The notes below the pieces were generated by a model. The model made no database searches and had not been told where the DNA came from. It saw only the letters and a list, made by a program, of their open reading frames with translations. A program made the position numbers and the translations under genes. Source: JAMXLO01 sp041487355 (GTDB lineage: Bacteria > Pseudomonadota > Alphaproteobacteria > Acetobacterales > Acetobacteraceae). Taken from it: a stretch of 32,265 nt of DNA. Position 1 is the first letter of the stretch. Every line of letters begins with the position of its first letter. The DNA lies in assembly GCA_041487355.1 (NCBI GenBank), contig JBGPND010000038.1, forward strand, positions 1 through 32,265. Direction: 5' to 3'. Shown here in pieces: positions 8,416-15,346 of this stretch.

Positions 8416-8826
8416 TCAACTCGCCGGCACGAACACCGGCAGCGTCAGCCCTTCCGTCGCCTGCTCGAAGGCGACGCGCACGGGGAGGCCGACGCGCAGC
8501 TCCGCCGGATCGAGGTTGCGAAGCTGCGCGTTCATCCGCACACCCTCCTCGAGGTCGACGGTGACCAGCGTATAGGGCAGGTCCGGCTTGAAGCCGGGAT
8601 GGAATGCATGGTGCGTGGTGGTCCAGCTATGCACGCGGCCGCAGCCGGAGGCGTCGATCCACTCGACGCGCATCGAATAGCAGGAATCGCAGACCGGACG
8701 TGGATAATGCCGGACCTTGCCGCAATCGGCGCAGCGTTGCAGGCGCAGTCTGTGCGCGTTCAGGCCATCCCAATAGGGCTGCGTATCTGGGGTCGGCTGC
8801 GGCGTCAGCTTGGCGTAGTCGGTCAT
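8416..8826 (-). CDS. Zn-ribbon/OB-fold DUF35 protein (thiolase partner)
   Basis: 136 residues from the ATG at 8826. An N-terminal rubredoxin-like zinc ribbon has Cys32-x2-Cys35 and Cys46-x2-Cys49, followed by the OB-fold part with 'GRVHSWTTTHHAFHPGF' and 'LPYTLVTVDLEEGVRMNAQL'. This is the acyl-CoA-associated DUF35 architecture. The start lies one base after the thiolase-like gene's TGA, which implies translational coupling and a complex. DUF35 proteins bind acyl-CoA and are needed by adjacent thiolase-like enzymes, including side-chain-cleaving aldolases such as Ltp2 with ChsH2. Substrate here is unknown. Confidence 0.92.
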   Translation of the reverse strand: MTDYAKLTPQPTPDTQPYWDGLNAHRLRLQRCADCGKVRHYPRPVCDSCYSMRVEWIDASGCGRVHSWTTTHHAFHPGFKPDLPYTLVTVDLEEGVRMNAQLRNLDPAELRVGLPVRVAFEQATEGLTLPVFVPAS

Positions 8827-8827
8827 C

Positions 8828-9973
8828 TCAGCCCCTCCGCATGATGGCGAGCGAGCCGTCGCCCATGTCGCCATAGCCGGTGACGAGGCCGACCTCGGCA
8901 TCCGGCACCTGCGCCGCTGCCTCCCCGCGCAATTGGTGGGTCAGCTCGATGATGTGGTTCATCCCCGCCATGTGCGCCTGCGAGAGCAGCCCGCCATGCG
9001 TGTTGACCGGCAGTCTGCCGCCAAGCCCGATCGCGCCGTCCTGCACGAAGCCGCCGCCCTCGCCCTTCCTGCAGAAGCCGAGGTCCTCGATCTGGCACAT
9101 CACGATGTAGGTGAAGCAGTCGTAAATCTCCGCCACGTCGATGTCGTCATGCGTCACGCCTGCCATGGCAAACGCCTTCGGCGCCGCCTTGGCCAAGCCG
9201 AGCGTGGCGAGGTCGGGGCGCTGGGTGATCGCGCTCGGCGAATCGGGATGGCCTTCCGCCATACCCATGACGATGACCGGCCGCTGCTTCATATCCTTCG
9301 CGCGGTCGGCGGCGCTGATCACCACCGCCGTGCCGCCGTCGCTTTCCAGCGAACAGTCGAGCAGACGCAGCGGATCGGAGATCATGCGCGAGGCCTGGTG
9401 ATCCTCGATGGTGATCGGATTGCGCATCGTGGCGTTGGGATTGAGCGAGGCGTGGCGCCGCATGGTGACGGCGATCTCGGCGAACTGACGGGACGTGGTG
9501 CCGTAGAGTTCCATGTGCCGTCGCGCCATGGCGGCGTAGAGCTGCGCGGGGGCGATCGCGCCCGAAGGCATCTCGAATTCGCCGATCAGGCGGAACTGCG
9601 GCATCTGCTGCACGCGCGTGCCGATCCGCCCGCCGGAGTAGCCGGTGCGCCCGAGCGACAGCAGCACGTGGTTGCAGATGCCTGCGCTGATCGCGGCGAC
9701 GGCGCACTGGATGGCGGCGACAGCGCTGGCACCGCCCATCGGCGTGGTGGCGGAAAAGCGCAGGTCGGGAATGCCGAAATTGGTGATGAAGTCCTCGGCG
9801 ACCGCGCCGTGACCGTAGGGGATGACGCCGTCGATATCGGTCGGTTTCAGCCCGGCATCGGCAATGGCGTTCAGCGATGCTTCCAGTTGCAGCGACAGCG
9901 GCGTGCGGTCGGTGCCGCGCATGTACTGCGTCTCGCCGACGCCCGTGATGGCACCCTTCTCGCGCACGGACAT
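8828..9973 (-). CDS. Thiolase-like (SCP-x/Ltp family) protein without the usual nucleophilic Cys
   Basis: 381 residues from the ATG at 9973, chosen because GAGGGG lies about 8 bases upstream; a second ATG at 9997 would add eight residues. Thiolase-fold landmarks are 'GVGETQY' near the start, 'TTPMGGASAVAAIQCAVAAI' at 76-95, 'EIYDCFTYIVMCQIEDLGF', and 'NTHGGLLSQAHMAG' with the catalytic-type His. The position that holds the acyl-accepting Cys in true thiolases (as in human SCP-x) falls at Met79/Gly80, and the C-terminal CxG motif reads 'VTGYGDMGDG' without Cys. It is therefore probably not a classical thiolase. Coupled with DUF35 it resembles the Ltp2-type aldolase arrangement, or an acyl-CoA-binding paralogue. 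Cytoplasmic. Confidence 0.9.
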   Translation of the reverse strand: MSVREKGAITGVGETQYMRGTDRTPLSLQLEASLNAIADAGLKPTDIDGVIPYGHGAVAEDFITNFGIPDLRFSATTPMGGASAVAAIQCAVAAISAGICNHVLLSLGRTGYSGGRIGTRVQQMPQFRLIGEFEMPSGAIAPAQLYAAMARRHMELYGTTSRQFAEIAVTMRRHASLNPNATMRNPITIEDHQASRMISDPLRLLDCSLESDGGTAVVISAADRAKDMKQRPVIVMGMAEGHPDSPSAITQRPDLATLGLAKAAPKAFAMAGVTHDDIDVAEIYDCFTYIVMCQIEDLGFCRKGEGGGFVQDGAIGLGGRLPVNTHGGLLSQAHMAGMNHIIELTHQLRGEAAAQVPDAEVGLVTGYGDMGDGSLAIMRRG

Positions 9974-9992
9974 TGTCGTTTCCCCTCTATTC

Positions 9993-10033
9993 GTCATGGC
10001 CGTCCCCGGACTCGATCCGGGGACGGCCATGAC
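9993..10033. repeat. Perfect 41-bp REP-like palindrome
   Basis: Arms of 17 bp (gtcatggccgtccccgg and its exact reverse complement) enclose the 7-base loop 'actcgat'. It lies between the DUF3501 stop and the ribosome site of the thiolase-like gene, filling nearly the whole intercistronic gap. In RNA it forms a very stable hairpin without a U-run, so it is more likely an mRNA-processing/stability element or REP copy than an intrinsic terminator. Its 'gtcatggccg' core is shared with the repeat at 32236-32258. Confidence 0.85.
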
Positions 10034-10038
10034 ATTAT

Positions 10039-10629
10039 TTAGCCGAAGTCCTTCGCAAGCTCCGCCCGAACCGCTTCCGGCAGCACCGCCATGTGCCCGT
10101 AGTTCCGGTGATCCAGACCAAGAACCACCTGAGCGCCTGGCGCGGAAAACGCTGCGATCTGCGCCGGCGTGAACGGGAAATGCACGAACTGCACCGACGA
10201 CGCCTTGCCTTCCTCGGTGGTACGGTCCTGATCCGTCTCCGCCGCGGCGCGCACCGTTTCGTTGCCGATCCTGATAAACGCCGTCTCCTCGATGCCGCCA
10301 AGACCGCCAAGAACGCGACGGCGGCGATCCGCATCGTCGATCTCGATCATGAACGTGGCGGTCAGTTCGGAGCCCTGCGGAATTAGCGGATTGTACGCCT
10401 CCAGCTCGCCTGGCACCTGGTCGGCACCGCCCTTCTCGATGTAGACCATCTCGTGCACCTGCAGCCACATCGTGTCGTAGCTCTCGAAATAGAACGTCAC
10501 GTATGGCCCGACCTCGACGCGGCGGTTGTGCTTGATCGTACCGATCTTGCGCCGCCACTCGGCACGGTGCCCGGCATACTCCTCCGGCGGCAGGATGTCG
10601 GCTGCGACAAGCTCGTGCTTCTTGGGCAT
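10039..10629 (-). CDS. DUF3501 family protein
   Basis: A 196-residue soluble protein. The N-terminus 'LVAADILPPEEYAGHRAEWRRKI' and the following 'RVEVGPYVTFYFESYDTMWLQVHEMVYIEKGG' match DUF3501 in sequence and length. The gene starts 14 bases after the stop of the (Fe-S) oxidoreductase gene, with AAGGAGG-like bases at about 8 nt from the ATG. DUF3501, rubrerythrin and this type of Fe-S protein commonly neighbour each other in proteobacteria, so a shared redox or peroxide-related role is likely. No biochemical function is known to me. Confidence 0.88.
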   Translation of the reverse strand: MPKKHELVAADILPPEEYAGHRAEWRRKIGTIKHNRRVEVGPYVTFYFESYDTMWLQVHEMVYIEKGGADQVPGELEAYNPLIPQGSELTATFMIEIDDADRRRRVLGGLGGIEETAFIRIGNETVRAAAETDQDRTTEEGKASSVQFVHFPFTPAQIAAFSAPGAQVVLGLDHRNYGHMAVLPEAVRAELAKDFG

Positions 10630-10643
10630 GTCTGCCTCCTTGC

Positions 10644-11987
10644 TCAGGGCTCGATGCCATAGGCGAGCGCAAAGAGCTGGATCGGGTGGCTGATCAGCCT
10701 CGGCTTCGCTGCCTCACCGCCGAGCCTGTCGATCCCCTGCGCGATGTGCATTCCGGCAAGCGGGCACTCGGACGTGACGAATGCCTTGCCGCCATCACGC
10801 GCCTGACGCGCCACGGGACGACCGACCTTCAGCGCGGTCTCGAAGTGCTGCTGCTTCACGCCCCAGGAGCCGCCATGCCCGGAGCAGCGCTCGATCACCT
10901 GGATGTCCGCGTCGGGCACCAGGCGCAGCATCTCGGCCGCCTTCTGGCCCATGTTCTGAGCGCGTGCGTGACAGGCCATGTGCAGCGTCACGCCGCCTTC
11001 GATCGGCTGCATCCCGTCGACCAGACCCTCTTTCCGCGCAATGTCGACGACATACTCGCTGACGTCATACGTGGCCTTCGACAGCGCCTGCACGTCCGGA
11101 TCATCCGGCAGGATCAGCGGCCACTCGAATTTCAGCATCAATGCACAGGACGGCACCAAGGTGATCACGTCGTAGCCCTTGGCAATCCACGCCTGCATCA
11201 CGCCGGCAACGTTGCGCGCATGCTCTGCCACCTTGTCGATACGCCCCTGTTCGAGCAGAGGCATGCCGCAGCAACCTGGATATACCACCTCGGTCGTGAC
11301 GCCGTTCTTCGCCAGCACCGCCTGGGTCGCGACACCGACCTCCGGCGTGTTGTAATCGACGAAACAGGTGGCATAGAGCACGGCCTTGCGGCCGAATGCC
11401 GGCGCCGTCGTGTTCACTGTAGGTGGCGACGCCTTGGCGCGCGCGGCGAAGCTCCTGCCGTGGAACTTCGGCAGCGCCGCTTCACGATGGATGCCGGCGA
11501 CCGACTCCAGGATCGGTCGCGTCAGCGTGTTCGCGGTATCGCTGGCCCAATTCGCCAGCGGCGCGACCATGCCCGCCAGCTTGCCGTTGCGGTCGGTCTC
11601 GGCGAGCTGCCTGTCGGCGAACGCAAGTTTTCCTTCCCGCGCCTCCATCGCGCGGTAGCGCAGCATCAGATGCGGGAAGTCGACGTTGAACTCGTGCGGC
11701 GGCACGTAGGGGCACTTCGTCATGAAGCACATGTCGCAGAGCGTGCAGGCGTCCACGACGGACTTGAAGTCCTTGCTCTCGACGGCATCGAGTTCGCCGG
11801 TCTTCGACTCGTCGATCAGGTCGAACAGGCGCGGAAACGAATCGCACAGATTGAAGCAGCGCCGGCAGGTGTGACAGATATCGAACACCCGTCGCAGCTC
11901 GGCATCGATCGCGGCGGGGTCGTAGAACGCGTCATCCTGCCAGGCAAGCGCATGACGTGTCGGCGCCTCCAGGCTGCCTTCTCTCAT
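10644..11987 (-). CDS. (Fe-S)-binding oxidoreductase, heterodisulfide-reductase/GlpC-like
   Basis: 447 residues. Two ferredoxin-type [4Fe-4S] motifs are visible: Cys38-x2-Cys41-x2-Cys44-x3-Cys48 and Cys81-x2-Cys84-x2-Cys87-x4-Cys92, the last spacing one residue longer than classical. Two CCG domains follow, the first with Cys208, Cys239-Cys240 ('YPGCCGMP') and Cys281, the second with Cys339 ('HMACHARAQN'), Cys368 ('ERCSGHGGSWG') and Cys408. This is the GlpC/GlcF/HdrB-type electron-transfer architecture, acting in the cytoplasm or at the membrane face with no transmembrane segment. The partner dehydrogenase is not encoded here. It lies between rubrerythrin (with a hairpin in between) and DUF3501, suggesting electron supply to that module. 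Confidence 0.9.
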   Translation of the reverse strand: MREGSLEAPTRHALAWQDDAFYDPAAIDAELRRVFDICHTCRRCFNLCDSFPRLFDLIDESKTGELDAVESKDFKSVVDACTLCDMCFMTKCPYVPPHEFNVDFPHLMLRYRAMEAREGKLAFADRQLAETDRNGKLAGMVAPLANWASDTANTLTRPILESVAGIHREAALPKFHGRSFAARAKASPPTVNTTAPAFGRKAVLYATCFVDYNTPEVGVATQAVLAKNGVTTEVVYPGCCGMPLLEQGRIDKVAEHARNVAGVMQAWIAKGYDVITLVPSCALMLKFEWPLILPDDPDVQALSKATYDVSEYVVDIARKEGLVDGMQPIEGGVTLHMACHARAQNMGQKAAEMLRLVPDADIQVIERCSGHGGSWGVKQQHFETALKVGRPVARQARDGGKAFVTSECPLAGMHIAQGIDRLGGEAAKPRLISHPIQLFALAYGIEP

Positions 11988-12002
11988 TCACCCTCACCCC
12001 AA

Positions 12003-12087
12003 CCCCCTCCCCGGCCCTCCCCCGCTTCGCGGGAGAGGGAGTTCAGCGCCCCCTCTCCCGCGAAGCGGGGGAGGGTTGGGGAGGGGG
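12003..12087. repeat. Large imperfect inverted repeat (37-bp arms)
   Basis: Arms at 12003-12039 and 12051-12087 are reverse complements with only two mismatches, around an 11-base loop. The core contains 'ccgcttcgcggg', a sequence seen in dispersed proteobacterial intergenic repeats. It lies between the rubrerythrin stop (12108) and the start of the Fe-S gene (11987). There is no U-run, so it may attenuate or process the transcript, giving more rubrerythrin than Fe-S protein, rather than terminate outright. Confidence 0.85.
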
Positions 12088-12107
12088 ACATCCTCGGTGT
12101 CGTCTGA

Positions 12108-12527
12108 TTACTTGAGCTCGTCGAAGGCGCGCTGGAAGCGGCCAGCGTGCGAGCGCTCGGCCTTGGCCAGCGTCTCGAACCAGCCGGCGATCTCGTCGAA
12201 GCCTTCCTCGCGCGCGGTACGCGCCATGCCCGGGTACATGTCGGTGTACTCGTGCGTCTCGCCGGCAACGGCGGCCTTCAGGTTGTCGCCGGTCTTGCCG
12301 ATCGGCAGGCCGGTCGCCGGATCGCCAACAGCTTCGAGGAATTCGAGATGCCCGTGCGCGTGCCCGGTCTCGCCCTCAGCGGTGGAGCGGAACACCGCGG
12401 CGACGTCGTTGTAGCCTTCCACATCCGCCTTCTGGGCGAAGTAGAGGTAGCGCCGGTTGGCCTGGGACTCACCGGCGAAGGCGTATTTCAGGTTCTCTAC
12501 GGTCTTGCTTCCCTTAAGCGCAGCCAT
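12108..12527 (-). CDS. Rubrerythrin (diiron, no rubredoxin domain)
   Basis: 139 residues from the ATG at 12527, which follows a GGGGAGA ribosome site; the frame extends upstream without one. The ferritin-like four-helix diiron ligands are all present in the rubrerythrin pattern: Glu20, Glu53 with His56, Glu90 and Glu93, Glu124 with His127. The C-terminal rubredoxin domain of classical rubrerythrins (two CxxC motifs) is absent, so an external electron donor is needed; the Fe-S protein encoded next is a candidate. Family role: peroxide reduction or iron-linked oxidative-stress defence in the cytoplasm. It is the first gene of the rubrerythrin/Fe-S/DUF3501 run. Confidence 0.92.
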   Translation of the reverse strand: MAALKGSKTVENLKYAFAGESQANRRYLYFAQKADVEGYNDVAAVFRSTAEGETGHAHGHLEFLEAVGDPATGLPIGKTGDNLKAAVAGETHEYTDMYPGMARTAREEGFDEIAGWFETLAKAERSHAGRFQRAFDELK

Positions 12528-12611
12528 GGCTGTCTCCCCTTCGGCTCGGAACACGCGGCACACGTTAGAACAAGCCGGCGTCAATTGCACAACCCGCCGG
12601 CTTTCAATGAG

Positions 12612-13253
12612 TTAGTTGGCCGCCCAGCCGCAGCGTTGCAAGGCCTCGCGCATGTGCACGGGTACCGGCGCGGTGGCGGCGAGCGGCGGATCGAGCTGCA
12701 GGGCCAAGGCACGTGCCAGCAACTGCAACGGGCCGGAGCCGCCGCCATAGACCGGATCGCCGAGCACCGGGCAGCCCAGTACTGCACAATGCACCCTCAC
12801 CTGATGGGTCCGGCCGGTGTGCGGCGTGAGTTCCAGCCAGGCGGTATCGTCCCCCCGTCCAAGCAGGCGCCAGTCGGTCACCGCTGGCTTGCCGGCCTGG
12901 TCGACAATCATGCGCCAGCCGCCACGTGTATTCAGCCGCAGCAGCGGCGCATCGATCGTCCCGGCTTTGCCGACGGGGACACCATGAACCACCGCCCAAT
13001 ACGTCTTGCGCACTCGTCCGGCGGCAAACTCGGCCTGCGCCGCCAGCAGGGCCGACCGGCGCAGCGCCACCAGCAGACAGCCGGAAGTGTCGGCGTCCAG
13101 CCGGTGGACCAGCCAGGGCCCGTCCTTCCGCCGCGACAGCGACGGAAAAGAGTCCTCCACGCTCGGGCCGCCGCGCGGGCCAGGATGCACCGGCAGGCCA
13201 GCGGGCTTGTCGAGCACCACAAAACGTGCGTCGCGGAACAGGATCGGCGGCAT
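12612..13253 (-). CDS. RluA-family pseudouridine synthase
   Basis: 213 residues. The catalytic signature 'HRLDADTSG' at 50-58 contains Asp53, the nucleophile of RluA/RsuA-type enzymes, and 'FVVLDKPAGLPVHPG' and 'LTPHTGRTHQVRVHCAVLGCPVLGDPVYG' are the other two conserved blocks. No N-terminal S4 domain is present, so it resembles the short RluA/TruC-like forms that modify rRNA or tRNA; the target base cannot be assigned. It is divergent from the 2-hydroxyacid dehydrogenase gene with about 50 bases between, so a shared promoter region is likely at 13254-13304. Confidence 0.92.
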   Translation of the reverse strand: MPPILFRDARFVVLDKPAGLPVHPGPRGGPSVEDSFPSLSRRKDGPWLVHRLDADTSGCLLVALRRSALLAAQAEFAAGRVRKTYWAVVHGVPVGKAGTIDAPLLRLNTRGGWRMIVDQAGKPAVTDWRLLGRGDDTAWLELTPHTGRTHQVRVHCAVLGCPVLGDPVYGGGSGPLQLLARALALQLDPPLAATAPVPVHMREALQRCGWAAN

Positions 13254-13304
13254 GCCGGCTCACTGCCGGAATTTGTCCGCGATGGCAAAGCCATGGCAGG
13301 CTAT

Positions 13305-14291
13305 ATGCCGATGCGTATCCATATCCAGAACCCGGTCGACGACAAGCTGTTCCTGTTCTCCCGCCGGATGTGGGACGCGGCAGCCGCGCGTGCATCCGAT
13401 GTCGGCGCAGGGCACGAGGTGACGATCGGCGACGCCGACGCCGACTTCGCCGCCGGGATTGCCGAGGCGGAGACGCTGATCACCGAGATCGGCGTCGTGG
13501 CGGCGAAGTTCCCCTGCCCTGCCCCGCGGCTGAAGCTGCTGTTCATCACCAACGCCGGCCTCGACCGGCTCGCGCCGTTCGATTGGCTGCCGCCGGGCGT
13601 CGCGCTGCTGAACAACGCCGGCACGCATGCGGTGAAGGCCGGCGAGTTCGCCATCATGTCGGTGCTGATGCTGGCCAACCGCGTGCCGGAAATGGTGACC
13701 CACCAACGCGCCGGGCGCTGGCAGAAGCTGTGGGGCGCGGTGCTGGACGGGCGGCGTATCACGGTTGTCGGACTGGGCTCGCTCGGCGGTGCGGCGGCGA
13801 TGCAGGCGGCGCGGTTCGGCATGCACGTGACCGGTGTGCGCGCCACCGCCCGGCCGCATCCGCACTGCGCCGAGGTGATCAGCACGGCCGAACTGGACCG
13901 CGCGCTGCCGCGGACGGAGTTCCTGGTGCTCGCCTGTCCGCTCACGGAGACAACGCGCGGGCTGATGGACCGGCGGCGCCTGGGCCTGTTGCCGCGTGGT
14001 GCCGGGCTGGTGAATATCGGCCGCGGCGCGCTCGCCGATCAGGATGCGCTATGCGATCTGCTGGACGAGGGCCATCTGTCCGGTGCGATGCTCGACGTGT
14101 TCACGCCCGAACCGATCCCGCCGGGGCATCGCCTGTGGACCACGCGCAATCTGATCATCAGCCCGCACACTGCCGCGGACGATCCGAACACGTATAATCC
14201 GCGCAGCCTGGACCTGTTCTTCGACAATCTGCGCGCCTGGCGCGCGGGCAGGCCGATGCCCAACCTGTTCGACCCGGCGCGCGGCTACTGA
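13305..14291 (+). CDS. D-isomer-specific 2-hydroxyacid dehydrogenase (NAD(P)-dependent)
   Basis: 328 residues from the ATG at 13305, with an AGG four bases before it; 13293 and 13311 are other possible starts. The Rossmann motif 'GLGSLG' is at 156-161 and the catalytic triad of the family is present: Arg240 ('NIGRG'), Glu269 ('FTPEP') and His288 ('ISPHTA'). Arg179 and Arg183 after the second strand of the cofactor fold hint at NADP(H) preference. It should interconvert a 2-oxoacid and D-2-hydroxyacid in the cytoplasm; the substrate is unknown. It leads a plus-strand run with the MDR oxidoreductase (12 bases downstream), LLM oxidoreductase and DUF1989 genes. Confidence 0.9.
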   Translation: MPMRIHIQNPVDDKLFLFSRRMWDAAAARASDVGAGHEVTIGDADADFAAGIAEAETLITEIGVVAAKFPCPAPRLKLLFITNAGLDRLAPFDWLPPGVALLNNAGTHAVKAGEFAIMSVLMLANRVPEMVTHQRAGRWQKLWGAVLDGRRITVVGLGSLGGAAAMQAARFGMHVTGVRATARPHPHCAEVISTAELDRALPRTEFLVLACPLTETTRGLMDRRRLGLLPRGAGLVNIGRGALADQDALCDLLDEGHLSGAMLDVFTPEPIPPGHRLWTTRNLIISPHTAADDPNTYNPRSLDLFFDNLRAWRAGRPMPNLFDPARGY

Positions 14292-14303
14292 GAGGCGATG
14301 ACG

Positions 14304-15317
14304 ATGCAAGTCTATCAGATTCCCAAGCCGGAAGGCATCGACAGCCTGACATTGCGCGAGGCGCCGATGCCGCGGCCGGGCCGCGGCCAGGTGCTGGTGC
14401 GCATGCGCGCGGCATCGCTGAACTATCGCGACCTGATGGTGCTCACTGGTCGCTACGCGCGCGGCGCCCCGCTGCCTGACCTCGTCCCGCTGTCCGACGG
14501 CGCGGGCGAAGTGGCGGAGATCGGGCCGGACGTGACGCGGGTGAAACCAGGCGACCGCGTCGCCGGCATATTCATGCAGAGTTGGCTGGGCGGCGAGATC
14601 GAACCGGAACATGCGGCGAGCTCGCTCGGCGGCGCGATCCATGGCGTGCTGGCCGAATACGTCCTGTTCGACCAGCAGGGGCTGGTGCATCTGCCGGCAC
14701 ATCTGTCGTTCGAGGAAGGCGCGACGCTGCCCTGCGCCGGAGTCACCGCCTGGAACGCTCTCTATGGCGGGCGGCCATTGGTGGCCGGTCAGAACGTTCT
14801 GGTGCTCGGCACCGGCGGCGTATCGATCTTCGCCCTGCAATTCGCCCACGCCGCGGGAGCGCGGGTGATCGCCACCTCCTCGTCCGACGAAAAGCTTGCC
14901 CGCGCGAAGGCGCTCGGCGCGTCGGGCACGGTGAACTACAAGCAGCATTCCGAGTGGCAGAAGGAAGTGCTGTCGCTGACGGATGGGCGGGGTGTCGATC
15001 ATGTCGTGGAGGTCGGTGGCGCCGGCACGCTGCCACGCTCGATCGAGGCGGCGCGGCTCGCCGGGCAGATCCATCTGATCGGCGTGCTGACTGGCGGCGG
15101 GCAGATCGATCCCACCGCGGCGATGCGCAAGGGACTGGTCCTGCGCGGCATCTATGTCGGCTCGCGCCAGATGTTCGCGGCGATGAACCGGGCGATTGCG
15201 GTGAACCAGTTGCATCCGGTGATCGACCGCGTCTTCGGCTTCGAGCAGGCCAGGGAGGCATACCGCCACCTGCAAGGCCAGTCGCATTTCGGTAAAGTGG
15301 TTATCAGGATCGAGTGA
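14304..15317 (+). CDS. MDR-family NAD(P)-dependent alcohol dehydrogenase/quinone oxidoreductase
   Basis: 337 residues from the ATG at 14304, which has GAGG eight bases upstream; the ATG at 14298 is only two bases from it. N-terminal GroES-like domain with 'SLNYRDLMVLTGRY' and 'PLSDGAGEVAEIG', then a Rossmann fold with 'VLVLGTGGVSIFALQFAHAAG'. The Cys/His catalytic-zinc set of classical alcohol dehydrogenases is not apparent (Asn in 'SLNYRD' where zinc enzymes have Cys), so this fits the zinc-independent quinone oxidoreductase/enoyl reductase branch. Substrate unknown. Its TGA overlaps the region just before the LLM gene's ribosome site, so the genes are likely co-transcribed. Confidence 0.9.
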   Translation: MQVYQIPKPEGIDSLTLREAPMPRPGRGQVLVRMRAASLNYRDLMVLTGRYARGAPLPDLVPLSDGAGEVAEIGPDVTRVKPGDRVAGIFMQSWLGGEIEPEHAASSLGGAIHGVLAEYVLFDQQGLVHLPAHLSFEEGATLPCAGVTAWNALYGGRPLVAGQNVLVLGTGGVSIFALQFAHAAGARVIATSSSDEKLARAKALGASGTVNYKQHSEWQKEVLSLTDGRGVDHVVEVGGAGTLPRSIEAARLAGQIHLIGVLTGGGQIDPTAAMRKGLVLRGIYVGSRQMFAAMNRAIAVNQLHPVIDRVFGFEQAREAYRHLQGQSHFGKVVIRIE

Positions 15318-15346
15318 ACCTCGGCACACGAAGGAGACAAGCGACC

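Noticed and set aside
8828..10672. A 614-codon minus-strand frame joining the thiolase-like protein to upstream sequence
   Set aside because: The extra N-terminal part overlaps DUF3501 in another frame and reads through the 41-bp palindrome; the ATG at 9973 has a proper ribosome site.
10686..12107. A 473-codon plus-strand frame opposite the Fe-S oxidoreductase
   Set aside because: No domain; the minus-strand product has complete Fe-S cysteine motifs.
12147..14291. A plus-strand open frame of 714 codons
   Set aside because: Only the part from about 13305 has homology (2-hydroxyacid dehydrogenase). The upstream part is antisense to rubrerythrin and RluA genes and has an Arg/His-rich, low-complexity composition typical of GC-rich shadow frames.
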